From positions 186,001 to 250,000 of the forward strand of contig NZ_WXYN01000007.1 of assembly GCF_016881065.1 (NCBI RefSeq): DNA of 64,000 nucleotides, written 5' to 3'. Below, one piece after another: positions 1-7,778 of the stretch (positions are counted from its first letter, which is position 1; every line of letters starts with the position of its first letter). This DNA comes from Planococcus soli. Its GTDB lineage: Bacteria > Bacillota > Bacilli > Bacillales_A > Planococcaceae. The position numbers and the translations under genes were made by a program. The notes beneath the pieces were generated by a model. The model was not told where the DNA came from. It did no database searches and worked only from the letters and a program-made list of their open reading frames with translations.

Positions 1-59
1 GGTTCATCTTTAATTCGAATAGGGTATATGAGTAAAAACAGTATTATGGAGGTGGAAAA

Positions 60-1253
60 ATGACAAATGAACTGGATATCCTTGTATTGGAACAATCTGA
101 TACAATGATTTATTTTAGATGGACAGATACCGATGATGTCTGCCGCGTAAAACGAGATGAACAAGTCATTTATACCGGCACGCAGAATCTGGTTAAAGAC
201 ACGGGTTTGAAAAAAGGCGAATTGTATACGTATACCATCGAGCGGCTGGATGCTTCGGGCCGTTGGACAGATAAAATCAAACTTCATACAGGAACAGAAA
301 ACCCAAAAGCGGACAGCATCAATCGCCTGGAGGAAATTGTTCTCACCACCATTGTTTCCAAAGAAAGAATTTCTTTGGCATGGGGAGAAATTGAAGGCAT
401 TGCAGAATTTGAGATTTATCGAAATGGCCAGCTGATTGAGACGGTTGAAGGCAATCAATATACTGATCGCCAAGTTCCAATGAGCCCGGAATTTACTTAC
501 TGGATTCGCGGAAAACGCCCAGTAGCCCGCTCTGAAGAAAGTTTCAGCGAAGAAAAGTTCACAGTGGCCAAGATATTCGGCGCCTTGAGTTGGAATTCCT
601 CGAAAGAAAAGGCGGCCATGGAAGAGTTTTGGATGACCAAAAAAATTGCTTCCTTGGATGCTCTGCTGTCTGATGAGGAAAAACCAAAAATATACCCAGT
701 CTGGCATTTCCGTTATCAAACTTTCTTGCCTGATTTGGTATTAAAAAATCCAAATCTTCTATCGCCTTTCCCTTATTTCCAGGGGGATGGCAGAAAATTT
801 GACCCTGAATCACTCCATTACCGGACGCGGGTCAATTTCACGATCGACTTGAAAGATGAAGAATCTTCATTTTCTTACGATAAAGATGTTGGCCCTACCA
901 TCGGCTATAATTGGAGAAAAAAATTCAGTAAAGCAGATGTCGCTTCTGCTGAAGGAATTGAGTTGGAAAAGATTGATGAAACCGGCCATAAAGTTTCCAT
1001 TACATTAAAACATGGCGTCGGCAACCCAATCACTACTTCGCCCAATATTGATTATAATGTGTCGGCCGCCTTTTATCGTGATGGCAGCTATGACATTATC
1101 GGAATCCATGATCAATCACCAAACCATGAAGTGTATTTAAAGTTTGGTGATGATGGCAATTGGATGGACATTCACCAAACTGAAAGCGAAGGGCTGGCCT
1201 TTATGGCAGACCCCATTGCCAGCCACTATTGGCGGATATCCAATTTCTACTGA
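60..1253 (+). CDS. Fibronectin-like/DUF3238-type protein of unknown function
   Basis: A 397-residue soluble protein with no signal peptide or membrane segment. The first half (about residues 1-175) looks like two fibronectin type III-like beta modules: alternating strands with spaced W/Y residues and phrases such as ISLAWGEIEG and FEIYRNGQ. The second half carries a conserved-looking block ending in a glycine/histidine-rich stretch (HDQSPNHEVYL, then WRISNFY at the C-terminus), which I associate with DUF3238 proteins of Bacillales. The start is set by GGAGGTGG five bases before the ATG. It is a single-gene unit closed by a strong terminator. The family assignment is from memory of motif style; function is unknown. 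Confidence 0.6.
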   Translation: MTNELDILVLEQSDTMIYFRWTDTDDVCRVKRDEQVIYTGTQNLVKDTGLKKGELYTYTIERLDASGRWTDKIKLHTGTENPKADSINRLEEIVLTTIVSKERISLAWGEIEGIAEFEIYRNGQLIETVEGNQYTDRQVPMSPEFTYWIRGKRPVARSEESFSEEKFTVAKIFGALSWNSSKEKAAMEEFWMTKKIASLDALLSDEEKPKIYPVWHFRYQTFLPDLVLKNPNLLSPFPYFQGDGRKFDPESLHYRTRVNFTIDLKDEESSFSYDKDVGPTIGYNWRKKFSKADVASAEGIELEKIDETGHKVSITLKHGVGNPITTSPNIDYNVSAAFYRDGSYDIIGIHDQSPNHEVYLKFGDDGNWMDIHQTESEGLAFMADPIASHYWRISNFY

Positions 1254-1279
1254 TATTCTCTGATTTTACTTATCCATTG

Positions 1280-1320
1280 ATAAAGCCCGAACCGGATCAG
1301 ATTCCGGATTCGGGCTTTAT
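1280..1320 (+). terminator. Intrinsic terminator after the DUF3238-like gene
   Basis: A near-perfect inverted repeat (ATAAAGCCCGAA-CCGGA paired with TCCGG-ATTCGGGCTTTAT, loop TCAGAT) begins 27 bases after the stop codon. The flanking A and T runs let it work in both directions. Confidence 0.8.
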
Positions 1321-1341
1321 CAATTATCGAAGAAAGGACAA

Positions 1342-1526
1342 CATTCAGCTTTTCATCCATTGTCCAGACTCCAAGGCTCAGCTCTTCGATTCATAAGCCG
1401 CCCTGGTGTACAGTTCCAATGCCTAGCTCTTTGGGATGCAAGTCTCTTTGGCTGTGTGGCTGAAAACACGCCGCTTCGCCAGATCGTCTTACACCAGTCA
1501 GAGCTGAACAGGCACTTTCACTTTTC
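1342..1526 (-). repeat. Dispersed intergenic repeat, family A, copy 1
   Basis: On the minus strand it begins GAAAAGTGAAAGTGCC and ends GAAAAGCTGAATG. In between it matches the element at 28191-28453 almost base for base over about 170 bases (AGCTCTGAC...GTAAGACG...GGCGAAGCGGCGTGTTTTCAGCC...AGAGCTAGGCA...GGACAA). It contains complementary arms (GTAAG/CTTAC, AGCTC/GAGCT) that could fold into a long hairpin. It ends three bases from the stop codon of the DCC gene. Any reading frame inside it is spurious. Confidence 0.8.
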
Positions 1527-1529
1527 TTA

Positions 1530-1928
1530 TTATTTGTCTAAAAAACGTTTACGGATGTGAGGCGGCGGCAGCATGCAGCTGTCCAGTTTGCCGAATACTT
1601 TATACCGATTTTTAGCTACGACATCGTATGCACCATCACGAAGTGCACGAGGGAATGGTTTCAGATAAAATGCCAGCTTCCAAAGGCCTGTTAAATGATT
1701 CGAAATCATTAAAGCACCTTCGGATTTTACATATGCCTGTCCATCCTTTATCAATACAAGGCTGTCCACATCTTCTGGCACCTTGTGTTTTTTAGAGAGT
1801 TCCTGACCGATCTCGCTTTGCAATGAAGCAAATTGATAATAGCCGGCCGGATCATGGTTTATGATAAACTGAACGCTCGAATCGCAAAAATTACAATCTC
1901 CATCAAATAATACAACGGCATGTTCCAT
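1530..1928 (-). CDS. DCC-family thiol-disulfide oxidoreductase-like protein (DUF393)
   Basis: A 132-residue protein with the family signature near its N-terminus, DGDCNFCD, giving a CxxC pair at residues 12 and 15, followed by a thioredoxin-like body. A conserved late block, Y(K)VFGKLDSC, is also typical. The family is predicted to catalyse disulfide chemistry, but its substrates are unknown. I start it at the ATG with AAAGGAGG eight bases upstream rather than at the longer frame, whose extension has no ribosome site. It follows the NTF2-like gene by 56 bases and probably shares its transcript. Confidence 0.85.
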   Translation of the reverse strand: MEHAVVLFDGDCNFCDSSVQFIINHDPAGYYQFASLQSEIGQELSKKHKVPEDVDSLVLIKDGQAYVKSEGALMISNHLTGLWKLAFYLKPFPRALRDGAYDVVAKNRYKVFGKLDSCMLPPPHIRKRFLDK

Positions 1929-1984
1929 ATCGATTTCCTCCTTTGGAAAAAATGGTTCTGTTATGTAAATAGCCTCTTTCACCT

Positions 1985-2347
1985 TTATTGAAACACCTCT
2001 TCAGTCGAAACTGTTCCTTGATGAAAAAATAGTTTCCAGCCGTTTCGCCGTTTTTTCCAAACAGAACTTCGGTTTGTCAGTATTTCTGTGTTCCGGTTAT
2101 AAAGCTGATACGTGGTCAAAACTGCAGAGGGCCCCAATTCATGCATGGCAAAACATTGGATTTCCATTGAATCCGGTTTTAAAATATGATCTCCACCAAG
2201 CTCCGAACGTTTGATGACTCCACCCGAGCTGCCAAATTCAAAAAACTCATCGTCCAGCACTTCTCCCAACTTTTCCATCGAAATCCGGACTTCTGGCTGC
2301 AAATGACTGCATTCGAGCTCGTAGAACTTTTCGGTTAACTTATCCAT
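1985..2347 (-). CDS. SnoaL/DUF4440-like (NTF2-fold) small protein
   Basis: A 120-residue protein resembling the DUF4440/NTF2 fold: an N-terminal helix (KLTEKFYELE), the phrase LGEVLDDEFFEFGSSG, and a closing beta sheet (TYQLYNRNTEIL, SVWKKRRNGWKLFFHQGT). Members are small cone-shaped domains used as enzymes or binding proteins; no specific activity can be assigned. The ATG preceded by AAGGAG is chosen over the longer frame, which would begin inside the upstream hairpin. It sits between yteA and the DCC gene on the same strand. Confidence 0.7.
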   Translation of the reverse strand: MDKLTEKFYELECSHLQPEVRISMEKLGEVLDDEFFEFGSSGGVIKRSELGGDHILKPDSMEIQCFAMHELGPSAVLTTYQLYNRNTEILTNRSSVWKKRRNGWKLFFHQGTVSTEEVFQ

Positions 2348-2399
2348 ACTCTTTCTCCTTGCCTCTATTTCCCGGGAAATAAATTTTTCTTTTAAATAG

Positions 2400-2424
2400 C
2401 CCTCCTTGCCCGAGGGCAGGAGGG
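2400..2424 (-). terminator. Hairpin between yteA and the NTF2-like gene
   Basis: The perfect stem CCCTCCTTGCCC / GGGCAGGAGGG with loop GAG lies 11 bases past the yteA stop codon. The tract after it on the minus strand is A/T-rich but not a clean T-run, so it may act as a weak terminator or attenuator. Confidence 0.5.
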
Positions 2425-2434
2425 ACATTCGGTT

Positions 2435-2962
2435 TTATTTATCGTCTTTAAAGAACTTTTGTGGATCTGCATCCGGCTGATCCTGTGGAGTGTCCGATGA
2501 TCCGTAATCCTCGACATCTTCAAAGCTGTCCTGGTAATCCCGAAGCGCACTGTCTTCCTTCTCAACCGGCTGTGATGTAGAAGCACGCAGCACGTCTTCT
2601 TCCGGTGGACGACTTTCAAGGTCCGGCTTTTGATCAGCATGATCTATGCAAGTCAACGCGGTCGGCAAGGCTTCCAATCGTTCAAACGGAATGTCTTTGC
2701 CGCACACGGCACATGTTCCGTATGTTCCATCCTCGATTGCTGCCAAGGCAATTTTTGCATCTTCGAGCTCTTCTTCTTTAAACTGGGTCATTGCCATGCC
2801 GCGCTCCTGATCGTATAAATCGGTGGCGTTGTCAGCGGGGTGGTTGTCGTAATTTGAGAGCTCAGTCGATTCGAACTCCTCTGTATGCTCAACACGATCT
2901 TCCAGTGATTCCACCTGTTCTTCCAACTGTTTTTTCAACTTCTTTACTTGTTCGGCTTTCAT
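2435..2962 (-). CDS. yteA: YteA-family TraR/DksA-type zinc-finger protein
   Basis: A 175-residue protein with a long N-terminal coiled coil (heptads of E, K and Q over residues 1-75) and a DksA/TraR zinc finger: CAVC, then about 17 residues later CIDH, so one ligand position is histidine. The C-terminal 50 residues are acidic and look disordered. This architecture matches the Bacillales YteA family (TIGR02890), distant relatives of the RNA-polymerase secondary-channel regulator DksA. The role in Gram-positives is poorly known; one model is a sporulation- or stress-related regulator. The start has GAGGAAAT upstream. Confidence 0.85.
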   Translation of the reverse strand: MKAEQVKKLKKQLEEQVESLEDRVEHTEEFESTELSNYDNHPADNATDLYDQERGMAMTQFKEEELEDAKIALAAIEDGTYGTCAVCGKDIPFERLEALPTALTCIDHADQKPDLESRPPEEDVLRASTSQPVEKEDSALRDYQDSFEDVEDYGSSDTPQDQPDADPQKFFKDDK

Positions 2963-3056
2963 CTAATTTCCTCCTCAAAAAACTCACTTAACCTCTATAT
3001 TGCCTTTATTGGGGAAATCAAACCTGGAAGTACATTGAGCTTTGTCGTCTTTTCGC

Positions 3057-3992
3057 TCAAAAATCGTCAAATCGATCCAACAAATTCAATAAATAATCGT
3101 CCAACCGGTGGCGCATCAGTTCATTGGACAGCCCAGTCATACCAAAAGCTTTCCAGCCCGGATAAACAACAGGCGAACCATCAAGTGTATCCGTCAAGGA
3201 AACGAGATCCCAATATGGATCATAAGTAAATGAGCTTCCAGCATGGCGTTCATAAGCCGCTAAGAAATCATTGGCAACAGAAGTTCCATAAAGCTGGGCC
3301 AGATTGACACGGCAATGCCCGACATCAATTCCCGCAGGTCCCCGGCAGGCATTTACCCAGTCTACGATGGCGCTGAGCCTGCCGTTTTCCCACAACACAT
3401 TGGCAGGGTGAAAATCCCGGTGAATAAAACATTCAGGAGCTTCGGGACGGCTTCCAGCGACGATATAAAAAGCACGCATCCAGTCATTCTGCACCTTGGA
3501 CCATGTCGGTTTTTCCAATAAGAACGCGTTGTTGTAGGAGAAATACTCATAAGGAAAGCTTCCGGGCTTGGTTTTATGCAGCTGTGCCAGAGAGGCAGCC
3601 AAACCTTCCAGCCAGTTTTCGTCATTGGCTGGCTGAAGCACGACCGATCCGGACAATTTAGTCATCAATACCGCAGGCATCCCGCTCGCCTCTCCCGTCT
3701 CATCATATGCGATCAAATGAGGGACAGGGAGGCCCGCCTGTTCAGCGAATTGAAGGCTATCCGCTTCATGCCTCGCCAAATCAGGTTCTTTCTCCAACCA
3801 ATCAGCTTTATAAAAAAGCCGCAGTACATAAGACCGGATCTCGTCTTTTTCCCGGACATCCAATTCAAACAAAGTTGAGGAGGTCCCTCCAGTCAGCGGC
3901 TTGATGCTTGTCAGCTCTGCTGCAGCTCCAAATTGTTCTTGCAGCCATTCCAATGATTGCGCCGGCAATCCGTCCCATTTGTTTTCAGCCAT
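3057..3992 (-). CDS. Aminoglycoside phosphotransferase (APH)/choline-kinase-fold protein
   Basis: A 311-residue kinase-fold protein. The catalytic loop reads HRDFHPANVLW (Asp193, Asn198) and the metal-binding Asp211 lies in IVDWVNACRG, both as in the APH family. An N-terminal lobe has a glycine-rich LTGGTSSTLF segment in place of a P-loop, with a lysine or arginine region after it. Substrates of this branch are usually small hydroxylated metabolites; antibiotic modification is possible but nothing in the sequence shows it. AAAGGAGCGG ahead of the ATG fixes the start and excludes a 21-residue extension. Transcribed alone. Confidence 0.8.
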   Translation of the reverse strand: MAENKWDGLPAQSLEWLQEQFGAAAELTSIKPLTGGTSSTLFELDVREKDEIRSYVLRLFYKADWLEKEPDLARHEADSLQFAEQAGLPVPHLIAYDETGEASGMPAVLMTKLSGSVVLQPANDENWLEGLAASLAQLHKTKPGSFPYEYFSYNNAFLLEKPTWSKVQNDWMRAFYIVAGSRPEAPECFIHRDFHPANVLWENGRLSAIVDWVNACRGPAGIDVGHCRVNLAQLYGTSVANDFLAAYERHAGSSFTYDPYWDLVSLTDTLDGSPVVYPGWKAFGMTGLSNELMRHRLDDYLLNLLDRFDDF

Positions 3993-4191
3993 CCTTGCCG
4001 CTCCTTTCTGCCTATCTTTTAGTTTCAGTGTACCATGAACAAATGAGCGCTCCATAATTTAGGAGTAAGACAAATAATCTGCAATACGGCCGCTTGTCTT
4101 CTGCATAAAACCTCATTAAAGCCGAACCATCAATTGCTTCCACACATTCAATTTCTATAATTATTGCTGCTATTTTACCGCAATTGACTGA

Positions 4192-4220
4192 TTGACAACG
4201 AATAGCAAGTCTTATACGAT
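4192..4220 (+). promoter_or_regulatory. SigA-type promoter for the preQ1 leader
   Basis: TTGACA (4192-4197), a 17-base spacer, then TACGAT (4215-4220). Transcription would begin about 25 bases before the preQ1 aptamer. Confidence 0.65.
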
Positions 4221-4252
4221 AGATGAGGAAAAGTAAATAACCCGGCAACGGG

Positions 4253-4291
4253 AGAGGTTCATAGCATTTCACCCTCTATAAAAAACTATGG
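4253..4291 (+). ncRNA. PreQ1-I riboswitch aptamer
   Basis: The sequence runs AGAGGTTC, a short variable loop (ATAGCATTTC), then ACCCTCTATAAAAAACTATGG. This fits the preQ1-I consensus: an AGAGG/CCUCU stem, an A-rich tail and a terminal ACTA(A/T)GG that forms the pseudoknot. The class senses 7-aminomethyl-7-deazaguanine. Its position 15 bases before a terminator and ahead of queF and a queuosine-precursor transporter fits an OFF switch that stops expression when preQ1 is plentiful. Recognised by motif and context; folding was not computed. Confidence 0.9.
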
Positions 4292-4305
4292 ATTGCCGAA
4301 ACTCC

Positions 4306-4338
4306 GCCAAATCCACATGCGATTTGGCTTTTTCTTTT
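4306..4338 (+). terminator. Riboswitch-controlled terminator before queF
   Basis: GCCAAATC and GATTTGGC pair around a seven-base loop, followed by TTTTTCTTTT. It lies between the preQ1 aptamer and queF and is the likely expression platform. Confidence 0.85.
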
Positions 4339-4392
4339 GTCCATTTTTTATAGCCCTCTTCCAAGCCGGCCATCTAAAGGAGGCCGTTTTTC

Positions 4393-4887
4393 ATGGCAGG
4401 AAGAAACGAAGAAACGCTAGACCATTTATCATTGCTTGGCAACCAGAATACCAAGTATAAATTTGAATACGATCCGGAGATTTTGGAGCCGATTGACAAT
4501 CTCCACAGCCGCGATTATTTCGTAAAGTTTAATTGCCCTGAATTCACATCACTTTGCCCGCAGACAGGACAGCCTGATTTCGCCACTATTTACCTTAGCT
4601 TCATCCCTGACAAAAAACTCGTGGAAAGCAAATCACTGAAGCTTTATTTGTTCAGTTTCCGAAATCACGGAGATTTCCATGAAGACGTTGTGAACATTAT
4701 CATGAATGATTTGATCAAATTGATGGATCCCCGCTATATCGAAGTGTGGGGGAAATTCACACCACGCGGCGGTTTGTCGATTGATCCTTACACAAACCAT
4801 GGCAAACCTGGAACCAAATATGAAGAAATGGCATCTTACCGGATGATGAATCACGACTTGAATCCGGAAACGATCACCAACCGATAA
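4393..4887 (+). CDS. queF: NADPH-dependent 7-cyano-7-deazaguanine reductase QueF
   Basis: This enzyme reduces preQ0 to preQ1 with NADPH, a step of queuosine tRNA-base synthesis in the cytosol. The 164-residue length equals the short (Bacillus-type) QueF. The catalytic Cys55 and Asp62 are visible in [11 protein letters not shown], and the T-fold NADPH-binding segments include [15 protein letters not shown]. The nitrile-reductase signature distinguishes it from GTP cyclohydrolase I relatives. It is controlled by the preQ1 riboswitch just upstream and followed after 12 bases by a transporter for the same pathway. AAAGGAGG precedes the ATG. Confidence 0.95.
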   Translation: MAGRNEETLDHLSLLGNQNTKYKFEYDPEILEPIDNLHSRDYFVKFNCPEFTSLCPQTGQPDFATIYLSFIPDKKLVESKSLKLYLFSFRNHGDFHEDVVNIIMNDLIKLMDPRYIEVWGKFTPRGGLSIDPYTNHGKPGTKYEEMASYRMMNHDLNPETITNR

Positions 4888-4899
4888 GGAGCAGAGCCG

Positions 4900-5550
4900 A
4901 TGTTACTTTATCTGAATGGCGCATTTGTCGGCCTGTTGATCCTATCAAATGTTTTGGCAGTGAAATTGTTCAGCATCAATGAATGGGCTGTTTTGCCGGC
5001 TGCTGTCATTGTTTACGTCTTTACGTTCCCGATTACCGATACAATTGCGGAAGTATACGGCAAAGAAGCTGCACGGCAAACCGTCACGGCAGGTTTTATC
5101 ACACAGCTTTGCGCATTGGCTTTTATTTTTTTCGCCATCCATTTGCCGGCTGCTCCGTTTTTCGCCAATCAGGAATCTTTTGAAGCTATTTTTTCCGCAG
5201 GTTTCCGGGTCACCCTGGCAAGCCTTGTCTCTTACTTCATCAGCCAAAACTTGGATGTCACCATTTTCCATAGTCTCAAACAGCGGCATGGCGAATCTCG
5301 TTTATGGCTGCGCAATAATGCCTCGACGATGACCAGCCAATTAGTCGACACGAGTATTTTTATTACCATCGCTTTTTATGGCACGATGCCAATCGGCGCA
5401 TTGCTTGGCATGATTGCGACCCAGTATGTATTTAAACTGCTGGTGGCCGCAGCTGATACGCCATTTGTTTATTTGCTGGTCAAGTTATGCAGACGCGAAC
5501 AATTGTCAGGCAAACAGATTTACGGAAACCAAAAACCGGAAGCTCTCTAG
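4900..5550 (+). CDS. Queuosine-precursor transporter (QPTR/VUT, YhhQ-like)
   Basis: A 216-residue integral membrane protein with about six hydrophobic segments. It carries the COG1738 features: an N-terminal NVLAVKLFSI region, FPITDTIAEVYGKEAAR, and later QLVDTSIFITIAFYGTMP. E. coli YhhQ, a member of this family, takes up preQ0 and preQ1. Co-transcription with queF behind a preQ1 riboswitch supports that substrate here. Complete, with AAGGAG upstream of its ATG, and closed by a strong terminator. Confidence 0.88.
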   Translation: MLLYLNGAFVGLLILSNVLAVKLFSINEWAVLPAAVIVYVFTFPITDTIAEVYGKEAARQTVTAGFITQLCALAFIFFAIHLPAAPFFANQESFEAIFSAGFRVTLASLVSYFISQNLDVTIFHSLKQRHGESRLWLRNNASTMTSQLVDTSIFITIAFYGTMPIGALLGMIATQYVFKLLVAAADTPFVYLLVKLCRREQLSGKQIYGNQKPEAL

Positions 5551-5569
5551 TAGAGCTTCCGGTTTTTTT
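5532..5569 (+). terminator. Terminator of the queF operon
   Basis: AAAACCGGAAGCTCT pairs with AGAGCTTCCGGTTTT around CTAGT, followed by a T-run. It overlaps the last codons and stop of the transporter gene. Confidence 0.88.
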
Positions 5570-5595
5570 ATTATTTAGATGATGAGGACAATTGC

Positions 5596-6435
5596 TTAGA
5601 CCTTGGCTCGTGCTTTTTGTACGCGGTCTTTTACGCCTACCTTCGCATCAGCCAAGACCATATCCGCTACAATCGGCAAATGATCGGAAACCGATGTTTC
5701 AATAACTGCTACTTGAACGACATCCACTTCATTATCAGCCAAAATGTAGTCGATTCGCGTCGCAGGCCAGAAAACTTCATCTGTTTCTTTGTTCACGTAA
5801 GGAGATGGGTATGTGTATGCGTCTCCTCTTTTCATTTTCAGGAATGCATCCCGGAAATGTTTGTTCAACTTTTGCATGTGGACATTCGAAGCCGAGGCGT
5901 TGAAATCACCGGCAATAATCCGCGGGAAATGGCTTTTCCCTGTAATCGCCAGAATTTCCTCAACACTGACGGCCAGCTCTTCATCTTTCAATGCCAAGTG
6001 GGTATTGAAGACACTTAAGTAAATGCCATCCACTTCAATGACGGTTTCTAAAATTCCGCGCTGTTCATTGTTGCCAAAAGGGCAATGCACCTGTGTCAAC
6101 AAATGGTTTTCTACATACTTGATCGGATACTTGCTTAAAATCATGTTGCCATATTGTCGATTCGGCCGTTCCGAATCTTCAGGCGCAAAATTCATATTGG
6201 CGCCATAGGCAGCGTACATGCCAAGTCTTTCGCTCAGCCACTCCACTTGGTCAACAAACGAACTACGGTCAGAAAAATAGCGGTCAACCTCCTGCAGGGC
6301 AACGATGGTAGCACAGGAATCCTCAATGACTTCAGCGGTCTTTTCCAAATCAACTATTCCATCCATCCCTAAACCATGAGCAATATTAAACGACATGACT
6401 TTTACAATCGGTGCCTTCTTGTTCTTCCCGTGCAT
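5596..6435 (-). CDS. Endonuclease/exonuclease/phosphatase (EEP) family hydrolase
   Basis: A 279-residue magnesium-dependent phosphoesterase of the DNase I-like EEP superfamily. The metal and catalytic motifs are all present: MSFNIAHG (Asn), ALQEVD (Glu), NTHLAL (His), IAGDFNAS (Asp/Asn) and SDHLPIVADM (terminal Asp-His). There is no signal peptide, so it is cytosolic. The substrate could be a nucleic acid, a phosphoinositide-like lipid headgroup or another phosphodiester; the sequence does not decide. AAAAGGAGAGG sets the start. An extended -10 element (TGGTATACT on the minus strand, -10 at 6492-6497) lies upstream. Confidence 0.85.
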   Translation of the reverse strand: MHGKNKKAPIVKVMSFNIAHGLGMDGIVDLEKTAEVIEDSCATIVALQEVDRYFSDRSSFVDQVEWLSERLGMYAAYGANMNFAPEDSERPNRQYGNMILSKYPIKYVENHLLTQVHCPFGNNEQRGILETVIEVDGIYLSVFNTHLALKDEELAVSVEEILAITGKSHFPRIIAGDFNASASNVHMQKLNKHFRDAFLKMKRGDAYTYPSPYVNKETDEVFWPATRIDYILADNEVDVVQVAVIETSVSDHLPIVADMVLADAKVGVKDRVQKARAKV

Positions 6436-6558
6436 GCAAACCTCTCCTTTTCGATTAAAACGAATCGTTGGCAGCTGCTTTAATTGGTTTCAGTATACCA
6501 AGCTGACAGGAATATGCCATAACAGAGGTGTAAACAATTGTTAATGATTTGTAAACAC

Positions 6559-6697
6559 GAAAAGCGGATCCGGCCGCTCAGCTCCGACAGGCATAAGACG
6601 GTTTGGCTGTGCGGCATCTCTTCAGCCGCACAGACAGACTGGCTTATGTCCCGAGGAGTTGGCCGGTGAAGCTGGACATTAAGAAAAGCGGAAGCAG
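6559..6697 (+). repeat. Dispersed intergenic repeat, family A, copy 2 (divergent, short)
   Basis: Starts GAAAAGCGGATCCGGCCGC and ends with GAAAAGCGGAAGC. Inside are the family phrases CAGCTCCGACAGGCATAAGACG, TCAGCCGCACAGACAG, GGCTTATGTCCCGAGGAGTTGG and GCTGGACA. It is shorter and less similar than the copies at 1342-1526 and 28191-28453. It lies upstream of the EEP gene in a 519-base gene-free stretch. Confidence 0.7.
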
Positions 6698-6760
6698 ATC
6701 AAGTTAAAAATGAAGACAAACGTCTTTTTCGATTCATATAACTGGGGGCAATATGGCTTT

Positions 6761-6880
6761 TTGCACGTTCCAGAGATTTTATGCACGCTCAATTGAATTT
6801 ATGCACGCTCAGCAAAATTTACGCACGCTCGCGAAAATTTATGAACGTTCACTAGATTTTATGCACGTTTGGCCCTCTTG
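6761..6880 (+). repeat. Six-unit tandem array with an exact 20-bp period
   Basis: Starting at 6761, 6781, 6801, 6821, 6841 and 6861 the core reads TTGCACGTTC, ATGCACGCTC, ATGCACGCTC, ACGCACGCTC, ATGAACGTTC and ATGCACGTTT. Five units are followed by about six variable bases and ATTT; the last runs into GGCCCTCTTG. The ten-base core is conserved while the other half varies, so it resembles iterated binding sites more than a decayed satellite. It fills the gap between the family A repeat and the MerR gene terminator. Confidence 0.75.
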
Positions 6881-6909
6881 CACACCTTCTTCCAGATTCG
6901 ATCATAAAA

Positions 6910-6946
6910 AAAATGCAGACACCCCGAAATGGGAAGTCTGCATTTT
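6910..6946 (-). terminator. Terminator of the MerR/TipAS gene
   Basis: AAAATGCAGAC and GTCTGCATTTT form the stem around CCCC/GGG inner pairs. On the minus strand the stem is followed by TTTTTTTATG. Confidence 0.85.
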
Positions 6947-6954
6947 CTTTATCA

Positions 6955-7716
6955 TTATTCCTGCTGTGTATAAATGACAATCGCATCGCGCAGGAATTGT
7001 GCAGCTCCGGGGTGTGCTTTGTCGTAATACGCAGCAAACCGCTCATCAGCCACATACATTTCGGCGAGTCCCTGGTGCGCTTCTTTGCTGTAGGATGGCC
7101 ATGTAAAGCCCAGCCATTGGCGATGCAGATCAGCAGTCTGTTGAGCTGCATCGCTTGATGGATCTCCTGTTTTCACAGCATCTGCCAAACTGGCCAATAC
7201 CCGTTGTTCCAGGCGTGTGAATTCCTGGTATTGCTCTTCACTCATATTCAACATTTTGGCATTGGACTGGTCAACCAATTCATCGCCATATTTGCTTCGT
7301 ATTTCACTGCCATACTGCTGTTCGTTGTCATCCACCAGCTTTTGTTTAAAGCCCTCGAATTTTTCTTTATTAGCCATCTTACTCTCTCCTTTTTTTGCAG
7401 AAATGGTTTTTTCCACATTGGTAATCAGGAGGTCTAGTTGCATGCGTTTGATGATTAGTTTTTTTCGATGTTCTTCTAAAGCTTCGGCATAGTCGAAATC
7501 GGAATCATTAACGATGGTTTTTATTTGTTCCAGCTCCAGTCCAAGTTCGCGGTAAAACAGAATGTGCTGCAGCTTGTCCACTTCCCGCTGACCATAGATC
7601 CGATAACCCGCTGAACTTTTTCTTGCCGGCTTTAACAAATCGATTTCATCGTAGTAGCGCAGGGTCCGCGTGCTGATTCCGGCCAAGTTCCCCAGTTTTT
7701 GAATCGTATATTCCAT
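6955..7716 (-). CDS. MerR-family transcription regulator with TipAS antibiotic-binding domain
   Basis: A 253-residue regulator. Residues 1-70 are the MerR winged helix (YTIQKLGNLAGISTRTLRYYDEIDLL, then the AGYRIYG wing), residues 75-110 the dimer coiled coil, and about 115-253 a TipAS-like globular domain (KEKFEGFKQKLVDDNEQQYG; AEMYVADERFAAYYDK). In TipA and Mta relatives the C-terminal domain binds drugs and the protein activates its own promoter and nearby efflux genes. The start follows AGGAGGTGG; a 22-residue upstream extension would cover the operator. It lies downstream of a BmrA-like exporter, a likely target. Confidence 0.9.
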   Translation of the reverse strand: MEYTIQKLGNLAGISTRTLRYYDEIDLLKPARKSSAGYRIYGQREVDKLQHILFYRELGLELEQIKTIVNDSDFDYAEALEEHRKKLIIKRMQLDLLITNVEKTISAKKGESKMANKEKFEGFKQKLVDDNEQQYGSEIRSKYGDELVDQSNAKMLNMSEEQYQEFTRLEQRVLASLADAVKTGDPSSDAAQQTADLHRQWLGFTWPSYSKEAHQGLAEMYVADERFAAYYDKAHPGAAQFLRDAIVIYTQQE

Positions 7717-7738
7717 ATCTCCACCTCCTGATAAACCC

Positions 7739-7769
7739 ACTATATACCTTGACGTAGCGTCAAGGTCAA
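7739..7769 (-). promoter_or_regulatory. MerR-type promoter with 19-bp spacer and palindromic operator
   Basis: On the minus strand: -35 TTGACC (7764-7769), a 19-base spacer, then -10 TATAGT (7739-7744). Between them lies the inverted repeat CCTTGACG-CTA-CGTCAAGG (7747-7765). A spacer lengthened to 19 bases with the operator inside it is the hallmark of MerR activation. The site precedes the regulator's own start by 22 bases, so autoregulation is inferred. Confidence 0.85.
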
Positions 7770-7778
7770 GCGGTATCA

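Noticed and set aside
3057-3992. Antibiotic-resistance aminoglycoside kinase
   Set aside because: Only the general APH fold motifs are visible; there is no mobile context and no similarity to known resistance subfamilies that I can see.
6761-6880. CRISPR array
   Set aside because: The repeated part is only about ten bases with a 20-base period, units are imperfect and no cas gene is nearby.
6753-6977. Possible small gene across the 20-bp array
   Set aside because: The frame is made of the tandem repeat plus terminator and has no plausible ribosome site.
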